From: Emiliania huxleyi CCMP1516
Lineage: Eukaryota > Haptophyta > Isochrysidales > Noelaerhabdaceae
Length of the DNA stretch: 64,000 bases
Assembly: GCF_000372725.1 (NCBI RefSeq)
Contig: NW_005198244.1
Location: forward strand, 1,615,841-1,679,840
Reading direction: 5' to 3'
In this document: piece by piece, positions 9,981-21,599 of the stretch
How positions within the stretch are numbered: the first letter of the stretch is position 1
Layout: every line of letters starts with the position of its first letter
Program-made: the position numbers and the translations under genes
The notes under the pieces: generated by a model
Databases searched by the model: none
What the model was told of the DNA's origin: nothing
The model's input: only the letters and a program-made list of their open reading frames with translations

Positions 9981-11862
9981 TCAGCAGAGTTGCTCAAGGG
10001 AGCTGAACACGCGATGCCACAAGCTGGCAACCTTGAGGCGTGGCCCATCATGCGGCAGCTGATACCATCGATCAGATCGCGCACTTGTGCTGCGCAGCCA
10101 CACAAGCGACTTGCAGATGGTCTCGCTGAGCTGAGTGGCCTGTTTCACCGTCAGCTCCTTCACTGCCCACCCGATTGCGGGATACGTCATGCCGCGTGGC
10201 CATGTGGACGTGTTCAGGCGCAGCACCTCCTGAGGCGGTGGAAAAGGTATTGTATGGGTGTCGGTGGGCGGCGTGTCTTGCCGGGAATCGGCAGGAACGG
10301 GCGTGGATGACCACTGCAGGAGTTTTCTTGGTCCGCCTCTAATGAGCGGCGCGCGGCAGAAGCGTGATCCTTGGGCTTGTTGCAACTCGGTGACTCGGAG
10401 CTCCAGAGCCGGATCATCCGTCGACAGATCCTGCAGGGCCACCAGTCGGCCGATTCGCTTCTGATTTTGTAGCTCTACACCCCGCGGTTGTGACCACGCG
10501 GCATTGTAGGCGTGCCAGAGTGGCAATCGCCAGAAAAAAATTGCTGTCGCTGTGGAGGCGACAGGCCCGAAACCGAGCAGCTTGAGAAGCATGCTGAGTA
10601 GCTTACGCGCCTCGTCGGGGAACCGTGCGGACGGCAGGTGTGAGGGATGCAGGTGCCTCTGGGGAATGAGGCAAGCAATCTGCACCCTGTGGCCGGTATG
10701 CTTGCGTATGGCCATGAACTCACGGAAGCAGCCGAGAGGCGAGGCAAAATCCGACAGAAGCCTCAGATTGTACCATCGCAGCCTATCAACGTCCGCAGCG
10801 GCGTAGTGACTCATGTTGGTGAGTGGAATGCTCCCTCCGCCAACGCCGCCATCAGCGGTGAGAGAGGGCCACGCGCGATCATAAAAGAGGTGGATGTCGT
10901 TATGACGGACAGCCGATAGGCCTGCGGTGCACATATGGCTCGGGATGAGCTTGACGCCCGCAGAAAGCGTCGCGCCAGCACGTTGCCAGACGTCAACGAC
11001 GTCGCTCAGCAGCGTGGTGTTGTACAGGACGGCGTGATCCTCCACCCAAGTGGACACATCAGAGAGCCACGCGCCGGTTGTGCCCGTCATAGGGCCCCGC
11101 GGCCGTGCACCGCCCACTGAGTGCCTTTGCCACTGCCCGACATCCACACTGTGGAAGCGGGCGCCTTCGAGGGTTGTTGCATGCGGGATGGTCTCGAAGA
11201 TCGGCGTGTTCATCACGAATAACGACCGATCATTGCGCTTGAAGACGGCGGCGCACCTTCTGCTGTGGGCGGTTGCCGAGCGATCCGCTAGCCTCAAATC
11301 TGTGTCTGAGAGAGGGACAGCGGCTGTCGTGCCGATAGCGCGTGCCCGTGCTTCGGCGAGGAAGGCGACGGTGAGCCTCTCAACAAGGACTGCATGGGGT
11401 GTGGAGCACGTGCCACGGGGGGAGTGGCTGCATATCACACTGGCTGGAAAGGAGAAGCGGCGGGCGACGGTTCAGCTCGTCCATGCGTCGCAGGGCGATT
11501 GCACGTGCGAGCCACTCACCCGCACTCACATTGAGCTTTAGGAGGTGTGCGCCTCGTGTGGGCGTGGAACGAATTCGCCTGTCGAGCCGCCAGGTGTGAG
11601 CGAATGTGTCCTCGAAAACAAGAAGAGTCTCCCAGCGCGGTGAGAGAAATTGCTCAAAAGAGTGACAGCCCATCAGGGATTCCCGGTGATGAACGACCGC
11701 AGCCATGGGCAGCGGATCTGCCATTGCGCCACTTCCCTCGGCCGGCACCGAGGCATGATACTCCACCGCCATCACGTGAAAGCTGCGCAGCGCATCGCTG
11801 ACCGACGGGATCGACGGATCTTGCTGGCCAAGCGCGCGCCCCATGCCATCGATACGTGTCAC
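9981..11862 (-). CDS. Hypothetical protein, at least two exons
   Basis: An upstream frame starts at an ATG at 11862 (MTRIDGMGRALGQQDPSIPS) and runs to about 11390. A second frame from about 11430 runs to a stop at 9981. The best join is near 11380-11430, where PPWHVLHTP gives way to HAVLVERLTVAFLAEARARA. Together they give roughly 600 residues. Ordered-looking segments include SLFVMNTPIFETIPHATTLE, GTTGAWLSDVSTWVEDHAVL and SDVVDVWQRAGATLSAGVKL. There is no obvious signal peptide. A Pro/Thr-rich stretch near 10260-10310 may be a retained intron. It lies head-to-tail with the GT17-like gene, but I see no shared domain and do not recognise the family. Confidence 0.5.
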
Positions 11863-11899
11863 AACTACTCGAGTAGCGCCGCCGCGTTTGATCGCTGGC

Positions 11900-12590
11900 A
11901 GATGTATCGCTCAGCAGCTGGCTAAATAAATAAATTAAACGGAAACTCTGACTCGAGATGGGATTTAGGGACATGTGTCCCCGCCCTGCACGATCTTGGT
12001 GTGGAGGGATCTTCAATCCGTCCCCTCACCCCTCGTCACAACCCCACACAGAAGAGCGGCAAGAGTTGGGGCTGCGGCTGCGGCTGCGGCTACGAGAGGG
12101 GCCGGGGTCGCGGGAGAGCCGCTGCGCAGCGTGGATGCGCGCACACTACCGCTCTTGCTCCGCTCGCCACCTCTCGCAAAGGTCCAAAGCCATAGCCACC
12201 ACCTCCTCCGGCAAGTCCTCTCGCCGTCCGCCTCTCCACGCCCGGAAGAGCTCGTTGTCATAGGGCCGCCATTGCATCACCGTACGATCACAGCCTGCTG
12301 AACTGCGTCGTGTAGGATCCCTGCCGCCCGAATCCTGCGCCTCAGCGTCGGAAAAGTCGCGGGCTCGGAGTCATACTCGGAAGCAGGCACAGACAGCGGC
12401 CACGGGGATTTCTGCTGTGCCTCTGGCATTAGGGTCGACTATTTCTTTTGGTGTCGCGTCGCATCTTACACGTTCTCGTTCGCACGTACCACAGGGCAAG
12501 CAAACCACCCACCTTCCATCGCCACCTCGAGATAAACCTCCACGGCTCTCGAGCGGCCTCTCTCGGCCTCTCAACCCCCGTGTCAGCGTG
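11900..12590. other. Intergenic, low-complexity
   Basis: Holds an A/T-rich patch (11925-11950) typical of gene ends here, a short run of GCGGCTGCGGCTG-type repeats near 12070-12095, and pyrimidine-rich sequence up to the 3' end of the helicase gene. No gene or RNA is supported. Confidence 0.4.
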
Positions 12591-15500
12591 TTACCTCACC
12601 TCCACTCTGACCGTCACCTGCTGGTCGAGCCCGATGTATGAGTCCGAGACGAGCAGCACGGCGCACTCGTGCACGCCGGGCTCCTCCGGCGCGCACATCA
12701 TCAGCTCCGTCTTGAGCGGCCCGCTTCCGCTGCCGGATGGCAGGTTGATGCGCTTGAGCGCAAAGAGCTCGTCCCCCTCGCCCATCACCAGCCACCAGCC
12801 GCCGCCGCGCGCCTTTGGGAAGGCGGGCGCGAAGGCGGAGCGACGGGCGCGCCTTCCGCCCGTCGAGACGGTCACAGAGATGGCGCAGTCGGCGCCCGCC
12901 TCGACGGCGAGGGGCGGCGGCGCCGCCTCGAGCTCGGTCGCGGGCAGCGTCGCGAGGAGGCCGCTGAGCTCGCTGAGCTGCCGCGCGCCCAGGGTGCCGC
13001 CGAGCGCGCGCTTCAGCGCCTGCGCGTCGAGCCGGACGAGCTGCGCGAGGTGGGTGAGGCCGCGGGCGGCAAGCGCCTCCTCGGCCGCCGCGCTCATCCC
13101 CGGGAGGTCGGAGAGCGGAGGCGCGTCGAGGAAGCGGCCCTGGCTCACCATCTGCGTGAGGCTCATCGCGCCGAGCGCCGTGTGCAGCCAGCCGGCGTCG
13201 GCCGCGATGTCCACCATGGCCTGCAGGGCAACCTCGGCTGGTCTCGGGGTGGTGATCTCGGGTAATCTTGCCCGCCGCACTCTGCCGCGGCCTGCAGGAT
13301 GCGCAGCGCCTGGTCGAGCACCGACTTGAGGTCGGTCACGTAGTCCGACATCGGCAGCGGCGCGCGCGCAAAGTGCGCCTGCAGCAGCAGGTTCGCCTTG
13401 ACGTGCGGCGAGTCGAACCGCGACCGCTCGACCGGCCACGGCAGCTTGTCGGCGAGCTGCTCGTTGACGACCTCCTCGTTGTGCCGCACGGGGAGCTCAT
13501 CGTACCTGGTTGCGGCGAGAGCTGTGAAGAGACGCGGCCCACTCCTCGCCCCGCCGCACGGGCAGCTCGGCGCACTCGGACGCGTCGCAGAGCACGCGCA
13601 GCAGGTCGGACAGCGCGGTCGGCCCTTCGTCGACGTCGTGCAGCTCGGCGTGGAAGAGGGCGACCGTCGTGTAGGAGAGGTAGTAGTAAGACGCGACCCT
13701 GCCGAGCGTGCTCGGGGCGAGCGAGACGCCGTCCTCGCCAACCTCGACGCAGCCGGCGCAGGCCAGGTCCGCGGTGGTCGCCTCGACGAGGAGGGAGAGG
13801 TGGCCGTTGGTCCCCTCTGGCGTCGCGTCGGCGCAATGGTAGTAGGCGGGGTTCTGCAGCAGCCGGCGGTAAAAGTAGGTCCACGAGAGGAAGTCGACCG
13901 CGTCCTGTTCACGGCCAGAGGCGTGAAGAGACGCCGTTCTTCCGCGTGGGTCGACACGAGAGAGCGCGCTCCTGCTTGGAGCGGATGGTGCCCGCGACCA
14001 CCTCGGCGTTGATGTGATCGTGGAGCTGCTCGTGGAGGCACGACTCGACGGGGAAGGGCTCGTACAGGAACTTCTTGTAGAAGGTCTTCTTTGGCTCGTG
14101 CACGAGGATGACGGCGACCGCCTGTTCACAGCCTGGGGGCGTGAAGAAGCGCCGTTCACGGCTCGGGGAGGGCGGCGGCCGCCGCCTTTGTGTCGAACTG
14201 CGGCCGGCCGGCGCGCCCCATCATCTGGAGCACGTCCGTCACCGGGAAGTCGACGTACCGCTTCGCCTTGCCGTCGTAGTACTCGGTCCCCTTGACGACG
14301 ACGAGGTGGGCGGGGAAGTTGACGCCCCACGCGAGGGTCGAGGTGCAGACGAGGACGAGGATCGACTGGCCGAGGAAGAGCTTCTCGACGAGGACGCGGT
14401 CCGCCTGCGAGAGGCGCCCAACCTTCGGCCGAGATGGCCCGAGAGGAGCGCGACGAGGGCGCGGCCCGCCTCGTCGAGGCCGGCGTGGTGGATGCCGATC
14501 CCAAAGGCGAGCGTGTGCCGCAGCGCCGGGTCCTTGACCGCGGCGAGCAGCGGCTCGAGCTCACCCATCGGCATGTTGAGGAACTGGCCCTCCTTCTCGT
14601 CCGCCGAGCAGTAGGCGATCAGGTCGAGCGCCTACAGGGAGGCTCGAGAAGGGTCCGAGAGGGGGCCAAGCGGGCGGGCGGGCGGAGTATCGGGTCGAGC
14701 GCCGTCAGCCGCGTCTGGCGGCGGCTCGAGACGAAGACGAGGGTCGGCTGGTCGGGCGAGTGGACGGTGATGGCGCGGTAGGTCGGCTTGTTCATCGCCG
14801 CCATGCGCGGGCAGTAGTGCTGCCCCGGGAAGCCCGCGATGTGCACCTCGAGTGGCACCGGCCGCACCGACGGCTTGAAGTTGAAGATCGAGTCGTGCGG
14901 GATGCCGAGCCAGTCGGCGAGGTCGCTCGCGTTGGCCATGGCGGTCGAGAGTCCGACGATGCGCACCGGCTGCGACATCCGCTCCGCCATGTATCGCATG
15001 CGCGAGACGATCACCTCGAGGATGGGCCCGCGCTCCTCGCCGAGCAAGTGGATCTCGTCGATGATGACCAGCGTCACCTTCTGCACGTAGTTGCGCTGCT
15101 GCCAGTGGCGAGAGACGCCGTCCCACTTCTCGGGCGTCGTGGCGAGGATGTGCGCCTGTCTTCACGCCCGCAGCTGTGAAGCGGCGCCCTCGCCCCACTC
15201 CCTCGTCGCGAGTGCGTGCGCCGTCGCGAGCGCGCGCGCGTCGGGCGTCACGTCGCCCGTCAGCTCGAGCATCTTGAGGCCGAGCCCCTGCACGAACTTG
15301 GCCCTCCAGTCGGCCATCCGCTCGCGCACCAGCGCCTTGAGCGGCGCGATGTACACCGCCTTGCAGCCGGGGTACTCGCGCAGCAGCCGCAGCACGGCCA
15401 GCTCGGCGGCGACCTGTTCACGGCTGCAGCTGTGACGAGGCGCTGTTTGCACGGCCGCGGCGCCGGATCGGCGGCGACCGTCTTGCCCGAGCCGGTCGGC

Positions 15501-18500
15501 GCTCCGACGAGGACGTTGTCGTCGGTGTGCATGACCGTGTGGAAGATCTGCGACTGCACCGGGTTGAAGTGCGAGAAGCGGAAGAGCGCCTCGAAGCGAG
15601 CGTCGGCCAGAGCGCTCTTTGGCAGCGGTCGCAGCGCGAGCAGGTCGGTGTGGGCCGGCCGCGCCGACGGCAGCGAGAGGTCCGCGAGCGGGAGCGGCGC
15701 CACCGTCTCGACGCCGAGCCAGCGGTCGGAGAAGGCGCGGATGTAGTACGCGGGCGGGAGGGGCTCGAAGAGCGGCGTGGTGAAGCTGAGCTCCTGCGGC
15801 TCGAGCGCCTGCTGCTTGGTCAGGGTCCACAGCTCCTTGTGGTAGATGTGCTCCGTGTCCGAGTCCTCCACCCAGATCCACCACGACTCTGCGCCGCCGT
15901 GCAGCCGGTCGCGCCACTCGAAGGCGGCCGTCAGCGTGAGCACGACGCGTAGCACCGTGCGCGTGATCGGCTGCGCCGACACGTCGATGGAGAGGGCGGG
16001 CAGCGCGCTCGCCTCGGCCTTGAGCTGCGCCGCGAGCCGCTGGTGCGAGACGAGCTGCCCGATCTCGCGCACGCCCATCTCCTTGAGCGCCTCCATGCGC
16101 GCGGCGCTCGTGTACCGCTTCGCCTCGAGCTTGTCGTAGATCTCGGCGGGCACGCCACCGATCTGGCGCAGCGGGCAGCGCGACCACCACGTGCGCCGCT
16201 CGAGCATCTTCGAGAGCTTGAGCACCTTTTGCGCGTACGAGATCCACGACTTTGAGAGCGCGATGGCGAAGAGGCCGCGCGCGATGCGGGAGGCCGACTG
16301 GGCGATGAAGGAGCAGTCCGAGACGAGGGCGGCCGACTTGAGCGCGGTGCCCGAGATGTAGGCTTGCGTGAGGACGGAGGCCTTGCCCTCCTTCTCGGCG
16401 AGCGACGCCTTGACGGTGAGGGGGCACGCCTGCAGCAGCTCCTCCATCTCCTCCATCTCCTCCTCCCGCACCTTCATCTGGGAGAACTCGGACGCGGAGC
16501 AGAGCGTGTAGAGGATGTCCGCCTCGGAGGCGCGCTCGTGCCACAGACCGGAGAAGGCCTGCTCGCAGGCGCGTGCGTGTGAAGAGGCGCCACTCAACGG
16601 AGGCGCGTGCCGCAGAAGCCGAGAGGGCCTCGATCGTCTCCACGGAGAGGTAAAAGTGCGACGCGGTGCGGCCGAGCTCGGTGGGGTCGATCGAGCCGGA
16701 CGGCGCGTGGTACCGCACCATTTTCGCCTCGTCGAGGCGACGCGCCATCGCCTGCGACAGCTCCGCGGTGTATCAGATGCGAAGGACTGACGGCCCCGTT
16801 GGCTAGTCCTCGCGCCACCACCTGCACCAGCTCGGTGCGCCAAGCGAGGAGCCGAGGGTCGTGCGTCGACTGCTCGAAGGGGATGCCGTACGCGAGCGGG
16901 TTGCGGCACATGCGCACGTACAGGTACGTGTACGAGAGCCACACCACCGCCTCCTTGAGCGAGGAGACGGTGCCGAGCGACACCTCGGCGCGGAGGTGTC
17001 CGGTGTGAGTGAATGGGCCACAGTTCTTCATGACTCGTTTGACGCACCTCGGCGCAGAGGTGGTCGCACAGCGCCGAGACGAGCTTCGACTCGATCGGAG
17101 CCTGGAGAAGAAGCACAGCAGCCTAAAGAAGACTGGTGGGAAGACGGGAGCACCGGCGCGGTCGGAGCCTGGGTGACGAGCATCGAGAGGTAGAACTGCA
17201 GCTTGGCGTGCGTCGTGATGATGATGCCCTCGCCGCCGTTGGTGTCGTACTGAGGCCGGCCCGCCCGCCCAAAGATCTGCTGCACGTCGAGCACGCCCAC
17301 GTCGACGAAGGCGCCCTTTTGCGCGTCGTACACCTGCGTCCCCTTGATGATGACGGTGTGGGCGGGCAGGTTGACGCCCCACGCGAGCGTCGCCGTCGAG
17401 CAGAGCACGTTGATCATCCCGTCGGCGAAGAGCCGCTCCATCATCGACCGCTCGGGCCGCAGCATCCCCGCGTGGTGCACCCCGAGCCCACCTACATCTC
17501 GGCTCACCTCGGCTCCCCTCGGCTCCCCTCGGCTCCTCCCCGCCCGGCCCACCCCCGAGCCCGCCGTTGCAGAGCGTGCGCAGCTCGCCGTTGCGGCAGC
17601 GCGCAACCTCGCGCTGCGCGAGCGCGTAGCGAGGGTGGTCCGGCTTTGGCGCAAACAGCTCCTCGGCCTGCCGCGCCTTTGCGAGCTCGAGCAGCCCGCG
17701 CGCGGTGCGCAGCGTCTCGTTGCGCGCGTGCACGAAGACCATCACCTGCTTGCCGCGCCGCAGGGCGGCGAGCGCCTTGTCGAATGCGAGCTCGAGCATC
17801 TGCGTCTGCTGCGACACCGCCTTGGCAGGCCGCCCCTCCTTGGGCTTGGCGCCCTCGCGCGGCTTCTCGAGCCGCTTCGTCACGCCGAGGAAGGTTTGCT
17901 TGAGCGGGACGGGGCGGTACTCGGCGCCAAAGTGGTAGAGGCCTGCTCGCAGGGAGAGGCGTGGAGACGGGGCGGGCCGACGCACTCTGGTCCGGAGCGG
18001 TGCAGGCCGGTCTGCGGGTTGACGCGCAGGAAGAGGGCCACGTCGACGTAGTTTGGGAGCGTGGCCGACAAGCCGACGATGCGGATCATCTGCTGCGACG
18101 ACTCGACGAGCCGCAGCGTGCGCGCGACCAGCGCCTCGGTGGCGGGGCCGCGGCGGTGAGTAGTGGGCATGGGGTGGCGAGCCGCTACTCGCACCACTGC
18201 AGCAGACCTCGATGACGGGGCCGCGGTCCTCGTTGAGCAAGTGCACCTCGTCGATGACGAGCAAGCCGACCGACTGGACGATCCCGTCCGAGCCCTTGCG
18301 GGTGGTGACGTCCCACTTCTCGGGCGTCGTGACGATGAGCTGCGTCGCCTGCAGCTCGCGCTTCGTCAGCTGCATGTCGCCCGTGTACTCGCGCACCGAC
18401 AGGCCGAGCGGGCCGAGCGCCTTGCCAAACTTGGAGACGAGCTCAGCCGCGAGCGCCTTCATCGGCGCCACGTACACGATCTTGACCCGCTCGCGCTGCA

Positions 18501-20693
18501 GCACGCCGCTCTCGATGCAGCCTCCGACCTGCTCGAGATGACCCGAGATCACCCGATCCCACCCGAGATTGCCCGAGACTGCCCGAGACTGCCCGAGATG
18601 CGGCCGCCGACCTGCTGCAGGATCGCGAGCAGCGCGACGTTCGTCTTGCCGGCGCCGGTCGGCGCGCACACGAGCATGTTCTCGTTCGAGTGTAGCGCCG
18701 TCTCGACCACGGCTGACTGCAGCTGGTTGAGTGACTGCACGCCTCCAAAGGCGAGCTGCGCAAACTGCGGCAGCGACGAGATCGGCACGCGCGCGCCCTC
18801 GTCGCGCGCCTATTCCGTCAGCTTCTTTTCAAACTCACCCGCACCCCTCCGATTTCACAGCCCGGCGCCGCCCTCGCCGCGCGCCTTTGACTTTGTGGGC
18901 GGGACGCATACCTCAACGTAGCCGTCGTGCAGGTCGTGCGTCGTCCCCGCCGGCAGCGAGCCGACCAGCCCCTTCGCCGAGCCAGACCGCATCTCTGAGA
19001 GCTGCTCCATCGCCGACGGCTTCCGCGGCGCCTCCTCTCCGGCGGGCGACAGCAGCGCCGCCGCGGGCTCGAAGCCAGCCTGCGCCAGCCAGCCGAGCGT
19101 CTCCTCCACCCGCCGGAGCTGCTCGCCGCTGAGCGACTCCTCCGCGCGATGCGCCTCGCGCGCGAGCCGCTTCTCCTCCTTGCGCTTCGCCTTCTCCGCC
19201 GCCTTCTCCGACTGGGACGAGAGCGTCACCGCGCAGCCGTGCGGCCGACCGTCGCCCGCGCCGAGGGCCGCGCCGCCGCCCGCCGACCCTCCGCCCGCCG
19301 CCGCGGCTGCGGCGCGGCTGCGCGAGCTGCCGATCGCGAGGACGAGAGAGAGGTCCTCCTCGAGCTCGCGCCGGCGTGGCAGCACCTCTGCCACCAGCTC
19401 GATGGCGCCAAAGCCGAGCTGCGAAAGCATCTCCTCCTGCAGCCGGCCGTCGGACAGGCCGCCATGGAGCAGCGTCAGCAGCTGCGCGCACAGCAACGCC
19501 GCCTCCACCTCGCCGCCGCCGCTGCCGCCCACGTGCGCGAGACAGGCCCGCCTCAGCTGCGCCAAGTCGTACTGCCCCTCGCCGCTCGTTCCGCCGCCGC
19601 TAGCACCGCCACCGCCGTCGGCCCCAACGGCAGGGCGGGTGGCCGCGGCAGAAGGAGGAGGCTTCCCTCCTGCAGCAGTGAGGCCCGCCCCGCTAGCCTC
19701 CTCCTCCTCCTCCTCCTCCTCCTCCTCCTCCTCCTCCTCCTCCTCCTCCTCCTCCGCGGGCCCCTCAATGAGCCTCTCCAGCTCTTCGCCCCACCCGCCC
19801 CACGCCCCGACTCCTCCGCCGCCCTGCCCCGCCCGACCCGGCAGCCTCTCGATCGCCATCATCCCCGCCATCTCAGAGAGCTCCGAGATCTCGAGCTCGC
19901 TGCCGAACCCTCCCGCCTCGGCGGCTGGCAGGCGGCCACCGCTGCCTCCGCCTCCGCTGCCTCCGGCTCCTCCGCCGCCGGCTCCTCCGCCTCCGCCCTG
20001 CCTAGGCTTGTGGGCTCGAAGCCACGAGTCAAGCGGCGCGTGCGCAGCGATCATCCTATTTGCGTAAATCCACGGATGAGAGGCCCAGCGACTCGACTCA
20101 GACTCGCGTGCGCGGCTGATCGTCCTTCGAAGCTGCTCGTCGGGCGGCCCGTCCGGCCCAAAAGCGCTCGCTGCCCTGCGAGAGGCGTCGCTCCCGTCGC
20201 TGCCGCCGCCCTTTCCTCGGCCACTCAGCCAGGCGCGCGCGCGCTGCAGGCGCGCGCGCGACTGCGCCGGCGTCGGAGCACCGCCCACCGGCTCGGGCGC
20301 CGTGCGAGCGCAGGCCTGCAGCGACCGGAAGGCAGCCGCCGTGGCGGCGGCGAGCTCATCTGGCGGAGCCTCGCCGCCGAGCGCTGCCGACACGGCGCCG
20401 AGGAAGGAGCGGTAGTGGCGCTCGTGCGCGGCGTATCCGGGCGTCGTCTCTGGGAGCCCACTGGTCAGCTCCGCCCACGTCTTTGGCCCGCTGTCTGCTG
20501 CTGCCGCTGCGGAGTTGCGATGGCGCTCTGCCCAGCCGTCGCGAAGCGCTCGCTGCCGGCGGAGGTCGAAGGTGGCTCCCTCAGTGAAGGCGACACGCAG
20601 CAGACCTGTTAGGTGGTGCTCTACCACGGCCGTCATGTGCCTGACGCCGTTGAAGTAGTGAAGTAGGCGAGACTCGCTCGACGGCATCGACAT
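12591..20693 (-). CDS. ASCC3: ASCC3/SLH1-type tandem Ski2-like RNA helicase (RQT complex), complete
   Basis: Eighteen exons sum to 2310 codons plus stop: 20693-18885, 18809-18612, 18528-18208, 18134-18008, 17942-17565, 17491-17169, 17101-17048, 16983-16822, 16751-16620, 16558-15479, 15413-15222, 15155-14703, 14631-14470, 14404-14186, 14121-13972, 13904-13576, 13505-13292, 13220-12591. The N-terminal ~600 residues are divergent, with a poly-Glu run. Cassette 1 has Walker A APTGAGKT (Lys ~658) and [11 protein letters not shown]; its Sec63-like part follows. Cassette 2 has GAPTGSGKT (Lys ~1527) and [11 protein letters not shown], with both motif sets intact. [17 protein letters not shown] and [14 protein letters not shown] mark ASCC3/Slh1 rather than Brr2. 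In yeast and human the protein is known to split collided ribosomes. Donors are 10 GC, 6 GT and one apparent GA (13971). Confidence 0.93.
14405..14469 (-). repeat. Introner-like intron 13 of ASCC3 with duplicated exon edge
   Basis: A GC-AG intron of 65 bases. The intron starts GCGGGCCGCGCCCTCGTCG and the following exon starts GCGGACCGCGTCCTCGTCG, 17 of 19 identical. Removing it joins HHAGLDE to [10 protein letters not shown], which matches the conserved helicase motif exactly. Confidence 0.85.
15414..15478 (-). repeat. Introner-like intron 10 of ASCC3 with duplicated exon edge
   Basis: A GT-AG intron of 65 bases. Intron start GTCGCCGCCGATC and next exon start GTCGCCGCCGAGC differ at one of 13 bases. 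Its 3' end, GTCACAGCTGCAGCCGTGAACAG-like, belongs to the family ending in TGTGAACAG. Removal gives GSGKT joined to [11 protein letters not shown] at the second Walker A. Confidence 0.85.
18529..18611 (-). repeat. Intron 2 of ASCC3 made of CTCGGGCA-type repeats
   Basis: An 83-base GT-AG intron. The interior is a degenerate tandem array of about 10 bases per unit (sense strand TCTCGGGCAG repeated). The intron begins GTCGGCGGCCGCAT and the next exon begins GTCGGAGGCTGCAT, so the edge is duplicated here too. It separates AILQQ from [11 protein letters not shown]. Confidence 0.8.
19695..19755 (+). repeat. CTC trinucleotide repeat inside the ASCC3 N-terminus
   Basis: About 18 consecutive CTC triplets on the plus strand encode an uninterrupted poly-glutamate run on the minus strand within the disordered N-terminal part of ASCC3. 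The tract is in frame and likely length-variable. Confidence 0.85.
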
Positions 20694-20699
20694 GTCTTC

Positions 20700-21053
20700 T
20701 GAAGAAAAATAACCCGCGCGGCGATGGATTCGGCCGCCGCAATGGATTCAAGTGCTCCGAGCGCTCCTCCACCCTCCGCAATGGATTCAAGAAAAAAGAA
20801 AATACGGCGACTCCAAGTGCTCCAAGGCAATCCAAACGGGCGGCACTTGTCTTGGCTGCAAAGAAGAAACACGGCGACTCTGCTCGGCCCTTGTGCAGGT
20901 GCCTGCTTTCTGCTCCCGCCAAATCTGCTCTTTATTATCCTTTTTCCGTTACTTTAGCGTTTTATAATTAGGTCGGCCCGCAGGATTTTTGTACTTTTAG
21001 CTTCCTGGGAGAAAAGGGAGAGGGGGTACGTGTTCTCTAGGCCTCTAAGGGCC
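20700..21053. other. Intergenic with small direct repeats
   Basis: Three copies of a GATGGATTC/GCAATGGATTCAAG-type unit occur between 20721 and 20793. A copy of the dispersed motif CTCCAAGTGCTCCAAG lies at about 20810. The remainder (20920-21053) is A/T-richer spacer with no gene. Confidence 0.5.
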
Positions 21054-21599
21054 CTACGCGCGGCGTGAGAGCTCGGAAGCGAGCTTTGCACGGCGATCGA
21101 GGATGGCGCGGTTCACCCCCTTCACCGAAGCGAGATTGGAGATGCGTTCCGCGTGGTGTGACACAAATGAGAGGCGGGAGTGGGGAGGGTACGCGGTGCG
21201 GTCAACGCCCGAGCGTTAAGCCTTGCGCGCAAGGCGGTTGATCTTTGCAACTGCAGGCGGCGAGAAGCCGCCGCCGAATGTCTCGTGGAGAAGCAGGTTG
21301 AACTTGTTTCGTTTGGTGAAGATCCCATCATGGTAGTGGCCACGCTGTGACTTGACGTAGCCTTGGCCGGTGGTGTGGTCGACCGCCCGTTGACCACAGA
21401 ACCCGCGTTGCTTGCAGCCCATGTTTGCAAGGCGGGCGCGCTCTTCGGTGTTGCCGAAGGCGAGCTTGTCTCCAACGGAGCCGGGGTTGCCTCCGGTGGC
21501 GGTGCGGCCGATCCCAACGGGCAAGCCACCCCGGAGGGGGGTCCAAAGTTTGACCTCGCTTATTTCCAATTTCATTAACGCAGAGGAGGGGGGCGACAC
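21054..21599 (-). pseudogene. Decayed repeat-protein fragment with in-frame stop
   Basis: One frame encodes a segment with GYVKSQRGHYHDGIF, LLLHETFGGGFSPPAVAKIN and RLARKA, then TAA. Without changing frame it continues GVDRTAYPPHSRLSFVSHHA and ERISNLASVKGVNRAILDRR before TAG at 21054. The pattern (H/F-E-x-FGG-x-SP-x-A, then DRT-Y, then HHA-RIS) resembles C-termini of repetitive, mobile-element-associated proteins in algal genomes. That link is from memory of the pattern and is not proven. The premature stop and missing N-terminus make it a remnant. Confidence 0.45.

Noticed and set aside
13905-13971. Alternative GC donor at 13965 for ASCC3 intron 15
   Set aside because: It keeps frame but adds two residues (ER) between SKQ and DAVDF that the family lacks; the GA donor fits better, though this is not settled.
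12669-18921. Many plus-strand frames of 100-250 codons opposite ASCC3
   Set aside because: All mirror the helicase exons; the minus-strand exons match the family motif by motif.
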